A stretch of DNA of 64,000 nucleotides from DASWJS01 sp036397035 (lineage in GTDB: Bacteria > Actinomycetota > AC-67): positions 36,231 to 100,230 of the forward strand of contig DASWJS010000018.1 of the NCBI GenBank assembly GCA_036397035.1. The letters are read 5' to 3'. Positions within the stretch are counted from its first letter, which is position 1, and the number at the start of each line of letters is the position of its first letter. The translations under genes were made by a program, and so were the position numbers. A model generated the notes under the pieces. It saw only the letters and a program-made list of their open reading frames with translations, was not told where the DNA came from and did no database searches. This document shows, in pieces, positions 1-7,137 of this stretch.

Positions 1-2
1 AG

Positions 3-1736
3 ATCGGGGGCAAGGCGAAGGCGATGATCGTCACGCGGTCTCGCCTGCATGCGGTGCGATACAAGCTCGCCGTCGATGCCTATCTGAGGGAGCAGGGGTA
101 TCCGTGGAAGGCGCTGGTCGCCTTCTCCGGTTCGGTTCAGGACGGAGGCCAGTCCTACACCGAGTCCGGCATGAACTCGGCCGGAAGTGACCATACGATC
201 GGAGAGAAGCAGACCGCTGCCGAGTTCGACAAGCCCGCCTACCGGTTCCTCATCGTCGCGAACAAGTTCCAGACCGGCTTCGACCAGCCGCTCCTGCACA
301 CGATGTACGTCGACAAGAAGCTGGGGGGCGTCAACGCAGTCCAGACCCTGTCGCGGCTCAACCGCACTCATCCGGAGAAGCGGGGAACGATGGTCCTGGA
401 TTTCGCCAACGACGCCGAGGACATCCGTGCCGCGTTCGAGCCCTACTACGAGACCACGCTGCTCTCTGAGGCGACCGACCCGAACCTGCTGTACGAGATC
501 CAGAGCCTGCTGCTGGACTTCGGCATCTACACTGAAGCCGACGTCGAGGCCTTCGCCCGCGTGTACTTCGATCGCTCCGCGACGCAGGATCGGCTGTACG
601 CGGCGCTCTCTGACGTGCGCGCGCGATTCGGCGATCTGTCGCGAGACGGGCAGAACGATGTACGTCGCGGTCTGACTGACTACGTGCGCCTCTACGTCTT
701 CCTCTCGCAGGTGCTGACGTTTGCCGATGCCGATCTGGAGAAGCTGTACGTCTTTGCACGCTGTCTGCGGCGTCTCATCCCTGCTGACAACGAGCAGCTC
801 CCCCGCGAGGTGCAGCAGAACATCGACATGGAGTCGTATCGGATCCAGGAGACGAGCCGGGGCAAGATCCCGCTCGAGCGGCGGGCAGGTCAGCTCGACC
901 CGATGCGGACGAACGACCGTCGGAGCGCCTCGGATGAGGACCTTGAGCCGCTCTCTCAGATCATCGCCGACCTGAACGAGCGCTTCGGCCTTGACCTCGG
1001 CCCGGAGCACCGGGTCACCCTCGAGCAGATCCGCGACGCGCTCGACAGTGATTCAGGACTCGACGCCAGCGCGCGTGTCAACACGCGGGAGAACGTGCGG
1101 CTCACCTTCGACCCGAAGGTCGAGGACAAGATCCAGGAGATCGTTGAGACCAACTTCGACTTCTACAAGCGGATCACCGACGATCCGGGCTTCGGTCAAG
1201 CGCTCAAGAACCTGCTCTTCGATGACTACATCCGCCGCCATCGGCGCGCGGAGGAGCTGCTCAAGCTCCAGGAGTCCAAGACCCTGGAGTTCAAGTCCAG
1301 CCTCCGGTGGGACCTGAAGGAGGATCGCAAGGACGACACGAACATCACGCATGCAGTCCTCAAGACCATCGCGGCCTTCCTGAACACCGAAGGCGGCGAC
1401 CTCCTGATCGGCGTGGCGGATGACCGAACCGTGCTGGGGATCGACCACGATCGGCTCGACGACGAGGACAAGTTCATGCGTCACCTGACCCAAGTCGTGC
1501 GCAACGGGCTCGGCGACCGCGCCGCAACGTGCATCGACCCAACGACCCAGATCGTCGAAGGCAAGACCATCTGCCTCGTCTCATGCCAGCGGAGCCCAGA
1601 GCCGGTGTTCCTGAAGTGGAAGGGTCTCGAAGATGCTTCCCAGGGCGATTTCTACGTCCGCACCGGCCCTGGAACCGTCCGACTAGATTCTGCCAACACG
1701 GCAGAGTTCATCAGGACCCGTTTCGACGCCGAGTAA
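3..1736 (+). CDS. hsdR: Type I restriction enzyme subunit HsdR, C-terminal part, fused to an AlbA_2 domain (5' end outside window)
   Basis: The frame is open from base 3, so the start, the nuclease domain and the first helicase domain lie outside. What remains begins with the HsdR-typical KAMIVTRSRLHAVRYK and continues through the second RecA-like helicase domain (counting from the Met at 24): TGFDQP at about residue 84 (motif V) and QTLSRLNR at 107-114 (motif VI). A helical HsdR C-terminal region follows. From about residue 412 to the end there is a second domain, with ESKTLEFKSS, NTEGGDLLIGV and a closing FYVRTGPGTVRL, which is the signature of AlbA_2 (Schlafen-type nucleic-acid binding) domains. 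In the family, HsdR hydrolyses ATP to translocate DNA and cleaves it with HsdM and HsdS, whose genes would be to the left. The next gene follows after 10 bases with its own AAGGA site, so they are probably co-transcribed. Confidence 0.88.
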   Translation: MGGKAKAMIVTRSRLHAVRYKLAVDAYLREQGYPWKALVAFSGSVQDGGQSYTESGMNSAGSDHTIGEKQTAAEFDKPAYRFLIVANKFQTGFDQPLLHTMYVDKKLGGVNAVQTLSRLNRTHPEKRGTMVLDFANDAEDIRAAFEPYYETTLLSEATDPNLLYEIQSLLLDFGIYTEADVEAFARVYFDRSATQDRLYAALSDVRARFGDLSRDGQNDVRRGLTDYVRLYVFLSQVLTFADADLEKLYVFARCLRRLIPADNEQLPREVQQNIDMESYRIQETSRGKIPLERRAGQLDPMRTNDRRSASDEDLEPLSQIIADLNERFGLDLGPEHRVTLEQIRDALDSDSGLDASARVNTRENVRLTFDPKVEDKIQEIVETNFDFYKRITDDPGFGQALKNLLFDDYIRRHRRAEELLKLQESKTLEFKSSLRWDLKEDRKDDTNITHAVLKTIAAFLNTEGGDLLIGVADDRTVLGIDHDRLDDEDKFMRHLTQVVRNGLGDRAATCIDPTTQIVEGKTICLVSCQRSPEPVFLKWKGLEDASQGDFYVRTGPGTVRLDSANTAEFIRTRFDAE

Positions 1737-1746
1737 GAAGGAACCC

Positions 1747-2448
1747 ATGCCTTCTGTTTCGATTCGCAAATTCGAACCGCCCGAGGCGGACTGCGCCGAA
1801 ACTTCGAAGGCGCGAACAATCCTGAAACATGCTCACGATGCTGCAGAAGGATTCATCGACTCATTCTCGGCTGTCCGACGCGATCGCGGCGCGGGGCAAG
1901 GGACGACCAGAGACGAGGAACAGGATCTCTTGCGGGCATCGGTTGTGTTCGCTGCCGCTGGACTGGACTCGACGCTCAAACAGCTGATCCGCGACGGGCT
2001 CCCGCGCCTCGTTCAGGTTGATGAGGACGTGAGAAATGGGCTTGAGACATTCATCGCCAGACAACTTCGAGGCGAGCCCGGTGACGGTGAGGCTGCAGCG
2101 GGGAGAAGATTCCTCGCCAAGATCTTGGCGGCACCCTCCCGACTGGACGAACTGATCGAGCAGTACATCCTTGACCTCACCGGTTCGAGTCTGCAATCGG
2201 CTGACGAGCTTGCGAAGGCTTCGGTTGCTCTGGGCCTCAAAGTAGCCGAGATAGGAATCGACAAGTCAGGGTTGAAGCCCATTTTCGATATTAGGAATCA
2301 GATAATCCACGAGCTTGACATCAAACTGACGGCGCCAAACCGAAACCGCGCAAGCCGTTCACGGGCCGCCATGGTGCGACACTCAAACACGCTCCTGGAG
2401 TTGGGCGAGAGGATACTGCTGGCTGTGGAAGCCAAGTTCGAGGCTTGA
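1747..2448 (+). CDS. HEPN-like domain protein linked to the restriction gene
   Basis: This 233-residue, mostly helical cytoplasmic protein starts at an ATG preceded by GAAGGA, 10 bases after hsdR. The only strong motif is near the C-terminus: R183-N-Q-I-I-H188, an Rx4H arrangement followed by Glu, set in a helix reading FDIRNQIIHELD. Rx4-6H with a polar residue after the Arg is the catalytic signature of HEPN ribonucleases, which occur as toxins and as effectors in defence loci. I do not recognise a closer family. From the motif and the neighbour I infer an RNase or accessory defence factor; a non-catalytic DUF4145-like HEPN protein is also possible. Base composition is visibly less GC-rich than the housekeeping genes, in line with transfer. 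Confidence 0.6.
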   Translation: MPSVSIRKFEPPEADCAETSKARTILKHAHDAAEGFIDSFSAVRRDRGAGQGTTRDEEQDLLRASVVFAAAGLDSTLKQLIRDGLPRLVQVDEDVRNGLETFIARQLRGEPGDGEAAAGRRFLAKILAAPSRLDELIEQYILDLTGSSLQSADELAKASVALGLKVAEIGIDKSGLKPIFDIRNQIIHELDIKLTAPNRNRASRSRAAMVRHSNTLLELGERILLAVEAKFEA

Positions 2449-2597
2449 GGAAGCCATCTATGAAGGACGGACGGCGGCAGTCTGCTCCTCACCCTCGACG
2501 GATGCCCGTGGCGGTTGACCTTCAACCGGCCGGCTGGGAGCATCTCGCCGACACATGGTGGTTGGCCGGCGCTGAGAAACGCGAAGGAGGCGCGCCG

Positions 2598-2696
2598 ATG
2601 ACGAGTCGAGCGGATCGAGATCGGATGTGGGCTGAGGCGCAGCGGCGCTGCCGCCTGTCGTGGGAGGCGTTGTCGATGGCGAAGGAGTTGGGGCTC
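2598..2696 (+). pseudogene. Truncated conserved gene start (about 33 codons)
   Basis: An ATG with an ideal upstream GAAGGAGG (7 bases away) opens a frame reading MTSRADRDRMWAEAQRRC and on to AMAKELGL-like sequence (here SMAKELGL). From memory this resembles the N-terminus of a short conserved hypothetical protein common in bacteria, normally about 65-75 residues. Here the frame runs straight into the 3' part of a tRNA after codon 33 and loses all similarity. I read it as a gene cut by recombination at the tRNA sequence. The family match is from recall only. Confidence 0.5.
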
Positions 2697-2738
2697 GCAA
2701 CGCAGAGGTCGGCGGTTCGAATCCGCCTCACCTCCACC
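2697..2738 (+). other. tRNA 3'-end remnant; candidate attachment site (island boundary)
   Basis: The stretch contains a textbook variable loop and T arm: AGGTC, stem GGCGG (2711-2715), loop TTCGAAT, stem CCGCC (2723-2727), then TCACCTC and CACC. No matching D arm, anticodon arm or 5' acceptor strand (a GAGGTGA-like sequence) is present upstream; instead the sequence is coding. Integrases commonly use the 3' end of tRNA genes and leave such a duplicated half at the far end of the inserted element. The acceptor is one base out of register for a standard discriminator-CCA, so the copy may already be degenerate. Confidence 0.6.
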
Positions 2739-2800
2739 GAATCACATCTGTGTACTTTGGGAATCGGTCTCCGGCTGAGCGACTGATCCACCAGCGGAGG

Positions 2801-2837
2801 GCGACGAATCCGCCAGACGTGAGCGACGAATCCGCCA
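2801..2837. repeat. 15-bp direct repeat upstream of the ATPase gene
   Basis: GCGACGAATCCGCCA occurs at 2801-2815 and again at 2823-2837, that is 22 bp apart, about two helical turns, ending 20 bp before the next ATG. The spacing would put two bound proteins on one face of DNA, so an operator is possible; a recombination scar next to the tRNA remnant is the alternative. Confidence 0.4.
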
Positions 2838-2857
2838 CCAAGCGGTACGATCGCTTC

Positions 2858-4114
2858 ATGTCCAATACGAAGGCGGCCAGACCCCTGCTCCCCCGCCACG
2901 CCTCCTCGGAAGTCAAACGCGCCCTCCATGACACGCGCGTCGTCCTGATAAATGGCGCCCGACAAGTCGGCAAGAGCACCCTTGCCGCCGAGGTGCTCCG
3001 TGGGCAGCGAGGAGCGCGTCAGCTCACCCTCGACGACCAGCCGGTTCTTGAGGCCGCACGTGCCGATCCCGTCTCATTCGTTCGGCACGAGGGCACCTTG
3101 CTCATCGACGAAGTGCAACGCGTCCCGGAGTTGTTCCTGGCTATCAAGGCGGCCGTCGATCGAGATGTCCGGCCCGGCCAGTTCCTGCTTACCGGGTCGG
3201 CGCAGGTTCTTTCACTTCCTCGACTCTCTGACTCGCTGGCAGGGCGCATGGAGATAGTCGAGCTTTGGCCGTTGTCGCAGGGCGAGCTTCGACGCCGGCG
3301 GGAGCGATTTGTCGACGAGCTACTTGCGGGGGGATCAATGCTTCACGTTCAAGGCTCGCTCGAGAAACATGACTATCTGGAGTTGGCCGTGGCCGGCGGC
3401 TTTCCGGAGGCCGCTCGTCGAGCCCCGGATCGTCGCGCTCGCTGGTTCGAGTCCTACGTCCGAACCCTCGTCCAGCGAGATATCAAGGAGCTTGCGGATA
3501 TCGAGCGCCTCGGTGAGGTCCCACGGATCCTGCGCCTCCTAGCCGCGCGCACCGCTGGCGTTCTCAACCTTGACGCACTTGCTCGTGATTGCAGAATGGC
3601 GCCATCCACTCTTCGGCGGTACTTGAGCCTGCTCGAAACGGCGTTCATCTTCACGGCGGTTCCGGCCTGGTCGAACAACAAGACGACGCGCCTTGTCCGC
3701 TCGCCAAAGATCTTTCTATCCGACAGCGGACTCGCCGCCCATCTACTGGGTGCGACCGCAACGAGCCTTGCTCGACCGACCGGAAGCGCCGGTCAAGTTC
3801 TCGAGACCTTCATCACCATGGAGCTTCGGCGTCAGGTCGGATGGAGCAAGGAGCGAGCATCGCTGTACCACATGCGAACGAAAGAACACCTCGAAGTTGA
3901 CGTTGTGATCGAAGCCGCGGATGGACGAGTGAGCGGGGTTGAGGTCAAGGCCGCGGCCACCGTTGGCAGCGCTGACTTCGCCGGCTTGCGCTATCTGGCC
4001 AACAAGACCAACGAGGCCTTCGCATGCGGCGTCGTCCTCTACACGGGAGTCGAGCCCTTGACCTTTGGGAGCAATCTGTTTGCGATCCCGATGAGTTCGG
4101 TGTGGGAGTCATAG
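2858..4114 (+). CDS. AAA-family ATPase with DUF4143 C-terminal domain
   Basis: A 418-residue cytoplasmic protein. The N-terminal ATPase has Walker A GARQVGKS (residues 33-40), Walker B LLIDEVQ (D84, E85) and a sensor-like LLTGSAQ. The C-terminal half, from about residue 220, ends in a nuclease-like EVDVVIE...VEVK pattern typical of DUF4143. Members of this large family (COG1373) are common in accessory DNA; their substrate is generally unknown. I chose the ATG at 2858 because alignment to the family starts here and upstream codons overlap the tRNA remnant; no ribosome binding site is evident. The gene lies just outside the inferred island boundary and is alone in its orientation. Confidence 0.8.
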   Translation: MSNTKAARPLLPRHASSEVKRALHDTRVVLINGARQVGKSTLAAEVLRGQRGARQLTLDDQPVLEAARADPVSFVRHEGTLLIDEVQRVPELFLAIKAAVDRDVRPGQFLLTGSAQVLSLPRLSDSLAGRMEIVELWPLSQGELRRRRERFVDELLAGGSMLHVQGSLEKHDYLELAVAGGFPEAARRAPDRRARWFESYVRTLVQRDIKELADIERLGEVPRILRLLAARTAGVLNLDALARDCRMAPSTLRRYLSLLETAFIFTAVPAWSNNKTTRLVRSPKIFLSDSGLAAHLLGATATSLARPTGSAGQVLETFITMELRRQVGWSKERASLYHMRTKEHLEVDVVIEAADGRVSGVEVKAAATVGSADFAGLRYLANKTNEAFACGVVLYTGVEPLTFGSNLFAIPMSSVWES

Positions 4115-4281
4115 AAACCGGCGAGCAGCAGGAGGCGTGGGAACCGTTTCGGATAGTGTCCGCTCACCTCCACTCTTCAGGCCCTTCGAACGATGAGAGT
4201 TCGGCGCCGCTGTGCCAGGTGTCCTCGTACTTGAGCGTCTCCTCGACGCGCCGTGCCTGAGACCCCGCGGATATGACGGGT

Positions 4282-4301
4282 GCGATGTGGCGCGACATCG
4301 C
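4282..4301 (-). terminator. Short hairpin downstream of nirK
   Basis: GCGATGT and ACATCGC form a perfect 7-bp stem with a 6-base loop, 23 bp past the nirK stop. There is no T tract, so termination is only a guess. The rest of 4115-4323 shows no gene or other clear signal. Confidence 0.3.
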
Positions 4302-4323
4302 CTGAGGCGGTCTGCGTGCCTCG

Positions 4324-5778
4324 TCAGGAGGCGATGATGGTCCCCTTCATCCACGGGTGCGGCGTGCAGAAGTAGCGATAGGTGCCTGCCTCCTCGAAGG
4401 TGAGGCTGAACGACTCGGTCGCCTCGATGAACCCTGAATCGAACGCGTCGTCGTCTGCGGTGACGGTGTGCGCCTGCGCGTCATCGTTGGTCCACGTCAC
4501 GGTTTCGCCGGCCTTGATCGTGACCTCGCGGGGGGTGAACGCTCGGGCCGCGTTGGCCGGATCCCATGCGCCTTCGGTGATCGACACCGCGGTGCCCACC
4601 GTCTGCCCACCGCCGTGGCCGTCGTCGGCGCGACCCGGCGGGTTGTTCGCTCCTGCCGCGTAGACCTCGTCGTTGGTGTCGCCGTCGGCGACGATGGCGC
4701 CCACGGCACCCTTGTGCAACGTGCGTGCGATTGCGTGATCAACGAGCAAGTACGTCCCCGGCACGTCGATCGTAAGCTCGACCGCCGTCGCGCCGCCGGC
4801 GGGAACCATCGTGGTCTGCACGCTTTGGGCCGGCGCCGAGACCAGATCGCCCTCGCGGTAGACCCGGTCGAAAATCTCACCGATGACGTGGAACGACGAG
4901 ATCAACTGCGGACCGGCGTTGCCGTACCAGATGCGCACCCGGTCGCCGACGCGGACCTTCGGCGAGTTGTCGCCCATCAGCGAGCCGACTGCTCCGTTGA
5001 GCACGACGTAGGTCGGCTCCTCGTTGTCGAGCTTGGCCACGTCAAGCGTCCTGACGCCGCCGCCTTTGGCGTAGAACTCCGACTGCACGACGTAGAGTTC
5101 TTCGTCGACCTCGGGAAGGCCGCCTTCCGGCTCGACGATCACATACCCGTACATGCCGTTGGCGATATGGGTTGGGATGTCCGGCGTCGCGCAGTGATAC
5201 ATGTAGATGCCGGGCGCGAGCGCACGCACCTCCACCGTCGCCGTCTGGCCGGGCGCGACGTTGAGCGCCGAGGCGCCGCCGCCGGGGCCGGTGGCGAAGT
5301 GGAAGTCGATGTTATGGGAGTGCTCGGCCTTCGCGTCGTTCGTCAGGCGCACCTCGATCAGGTCGCCGACGCGGGCGCGCAGCAGCGGCCCGGGAGAAGC
5401 GCCCTCGAATCCCCACGCGGCGTAGCGGACGCCATTCGCCGGGTCGAGATTCTTCGTGAACTCGTTCGCGCTCCAGCTCACCACGATGCGGGCCTGGCCG
5501 GCGCGCTCGACGCGCGGTGGCACCGCCGGCGCATGGGTCCAGTTGACGCCTTCCTTCGCCTCGATCACCGGCAGCTCGGACTTCGGCGTCAGCCTCAGCG
5601 TGGCCGATCGGACTTCCGGGGTCGAGTCGCCTCCTCCAACGAGCGCTGCGGACGCCAGGACGGCAGTCAGGATCAGAAGCAAACCCATCGCGGCCCGCAA
5701 CCCGTGGTGAGCGTGGAGTGGAAGGGAGGGCGAACCGTATTCGACGCGGGGCTTCGCTCTCCCCAGAGTTGTTGCCAT
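4324..5778 (-). CDS. nirK: Copper-containing nitrite reductase NirK with C-terminal amicyanin-like domain, membrane-anchored
   Basis: Reduces nitrite to nitric oxide outside the membrane. The 484-residue protein starts at the ATG with AGGAGG six bases upstream. A hydrophobic segment at about 27-47 is a signal or anchor. The two-domain NirK core keeps every ligand: type 1 copper H155, C196, H204, M209; type 2 copper H160, H195, H348; and the catalytic D158 and H297 (all spacings match the reference enzymes). A third cupredoxin follows (about 395-484) with H437, C471, H474, M477 in an amicyanin-type CTPHPWM motif. A fused blue-copper domain would be expected to deliver electrons to the type 1 site. 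There are no accessory nitric oxide reductase genes nearby, so use in partial denitrification or nitrite detoxification is an inference. Confidence 0.93.
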   Translation of the reverse strand: MATTLGRAKPRVEYGSPSLPLHAHHGLRAAMGLLLILTAVLASAALVGGGDSTPEVRSATLRLTPKSELPVIEAKEGVNWTHAPAVPPRVERAGQARIVVSWSANEFTKNLDPANGVRYAAWGFEGASPGPLLRARVGDLIEVRLTNDAKAEHSHNIDFHFATGPGGGASALNVAPGQTATVEVRALAPGIYMYHCATPDIPTHIANGMYGYVIVEPEGGLPEVDEELYVVQSEFYAKGGGVRTLDVAKLDNEEPTYVVLNGAVGSLMGDNSPKVRVGDRVRIWYGNAGPQLISSFHVIGEIFDRVYREGDLVSAPAQSVQTTMVPAGGATAVELTIDVPGTYLLVDHAIARTLHKGAVGAIVADGDTNDEVYAAGANNPPGRADDGHGGGQTVGTAVSITEGAWDPANAARAFTPREVTIKAGETVTWTNDDAQAHTVTADDDAFDSGFIEATESFSLTFEEAGTYRYFCTPHPWMKGTIIAS

Positions 5779-5925
5779 CGGATCCTCCTCGGTGGCGCTG
5801 GAACACGTTCGGGTTGATCGCGTTCGATCGAGGTAAGAGTCGCGGGTTGGGCGCTGCGGAGCCACGGGCGGATGGCCCGGCCGAGGAGGGCCAGTCGGCC
5901 CGGTGGTCAGGGGCTCTCCGGCTCG

Positions 5926-7008
5926 CTAGGTTCTCGCGCCGGCGGCTCGGCGCGCGATGTGGCCGGCGATCCGCGCGGCATCGCGGCCGACGCCGTGGAT
6001 CTGCTCGGAGGACTTGGCGTAGAGGAACTTGAGTCCGACGAAGTAGAGGCCGGGCTGGGACGCGACGATGCCCCGGTCGTGGTCCGGCTCCCGCGATCCG
6101 AGCACCGGAAGTTCGATCCAGGAGAAGCCGGGGTGGAACCCCGAGCACCAGATCACGTTGGCCACGTCGAGGCGACGGCCGTCTTCGAGCGTGGGGATCC
6201 CGTCTTCGACGGCGGTCGTTCGCGGGACCCGCTCGACGCCCGCTTCCGCCAGGTCCTTCGGCTTGACCCGGATGAGGGGATCGCCTTTGGCGAGCATCCG
6301 CGGCCGGGCCCTCCTTCCGATCGGTGTGCTGGTCGTGAGCACGCGGTGGAAGATGACCCGCCCGACGAACGGCATCATCACGCGCGCGAGGGGGGTCCCC
6401 GGCCGGAAGGGCACACCACCGGTGTCCGGCCCTGACAGCCACACCTTTCGGCTCGCCGCCAGCTCGAAGGCCACCTCCGCACCGGAGTTGCCCGCCCCGA
6501 CGATCAAGGCGTCGCCTTCCCGGAGCTGCCGGGGGTTGCGGTAGTCCGCGACGTGGAGCTGGACGATCTTCGGGTCGAGGTCCGCCGCGAACGCGGGCAC
6601 GCGGGGCTGCTGCCAGGAGGACATGGCGACGACGACGTTGTCGGCGTCCACGCGACGGCCGCCCGCGATCGCCGTGAAGCCCTTCCCGTTTCGAGCCAGA
6701 CGCTCCACACGGGCGCCGGTCCACACGGGCAGGTCGAACCGTCGCGCGTAGCTCTCGAGGTAGTCGGCGAACTCGTCCTTCGTCGGCAGCGCCCAGCGAG
6801 GACCGGGGAAGCGCATCCCGGGCAAGCTGTTGAATCGGTTCGGCGTGAAGAGCCGCAGGGAGTCCCAGCGCGCGCGCCAGGCGTCTCCGACCCGATCGTG
6901 CGCGTCCACGATCAGAAACGGCAGCCCGTGCCGCGTGAGGTGGTACCCGACGGCCAGCCCCGCCTGGCCGCCCCCGATGACCAGCGTTTCCACGCGATGC
7001 GTGTCCAT
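5926..7008 (-). CDS. CzcO/FMO-like NAD(P)-binding flavoprotein
   Basis: A 360-residue soluble flavoprotein. The N-terminal FAD site is VIGGGQAGLA (residues 10-19) and the second dinucleotide site is VGAGNSGAEV near residue 170. The middle segment WRARWDSLRLFTP is characteristic of the CzcO/TrkA-like flavin monooxygenase group (COG2072). Such proteins oxidise varied soft nucleophiles or are annotated as cation-efflux associated; no substrate can be read from the sequence. The start has GGGAGG five bases upstream. It is transcribed towards nirK, with 147 bases between, so it may share a transcript or only direction. Confidence 0.85.
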   Translation of the reverse strand: MDTHRVETLVIGGGQAGLAVGYHLTRHGLPFLIVDAHDRVGDAWRARWDSLRLFTPNRFNSLPGMRFPGPRWALPTKDEFADYLESYARRFDLPVWTGARVERLARNGKGFTAIAGGRRVDADNVVVAMSSWQQPRVPAFAADLDPKIVQLHVADYRNPRQLREGDALIVGAGNSGAEVAFELAASRKVWLSGPDTGGVPFRPGTPLARVMMPFVGRVIFHRVLTTSTPIGRRARPRMLAKGDPLIRVKPKDLAEAGVERVPRTTAVEDGIPTLEDGRRLDVANVIWCSGFHPGFSWIELPVLGSREPDHDRGIVASQPGLYFVGLKFLYAKSSEQIHGVGRDAARIAGHIARRAAGART

Positions 7009-7137
7009 GTCGCCCTCCCTCGCTCCTCGGCCGATGGTCCTGGCTTCGACCGTATGGAGGGCGCGGCGGCGGGGAAATCGGGAATCCTCCCCATATAGGC
7101 GCGGCTTGCCGCGCTCGTGGCGCGATCGGCGCTGGGC

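Noticed and set aside
2620..2738. Complete tRNA gene
   Set aside because: T arm and acceptor 3' strand are clear but no D arm, anticodon arm or 5' acceptor strand exists upstream; only a 3' half is present.
5779..5925. FNR/NnrR-type box upstream of nirK
   Set aside because: TTGATCGCGTTCGATCGA is only loosely symmetrical and does not fit TTGAT-N4-ATCAA.
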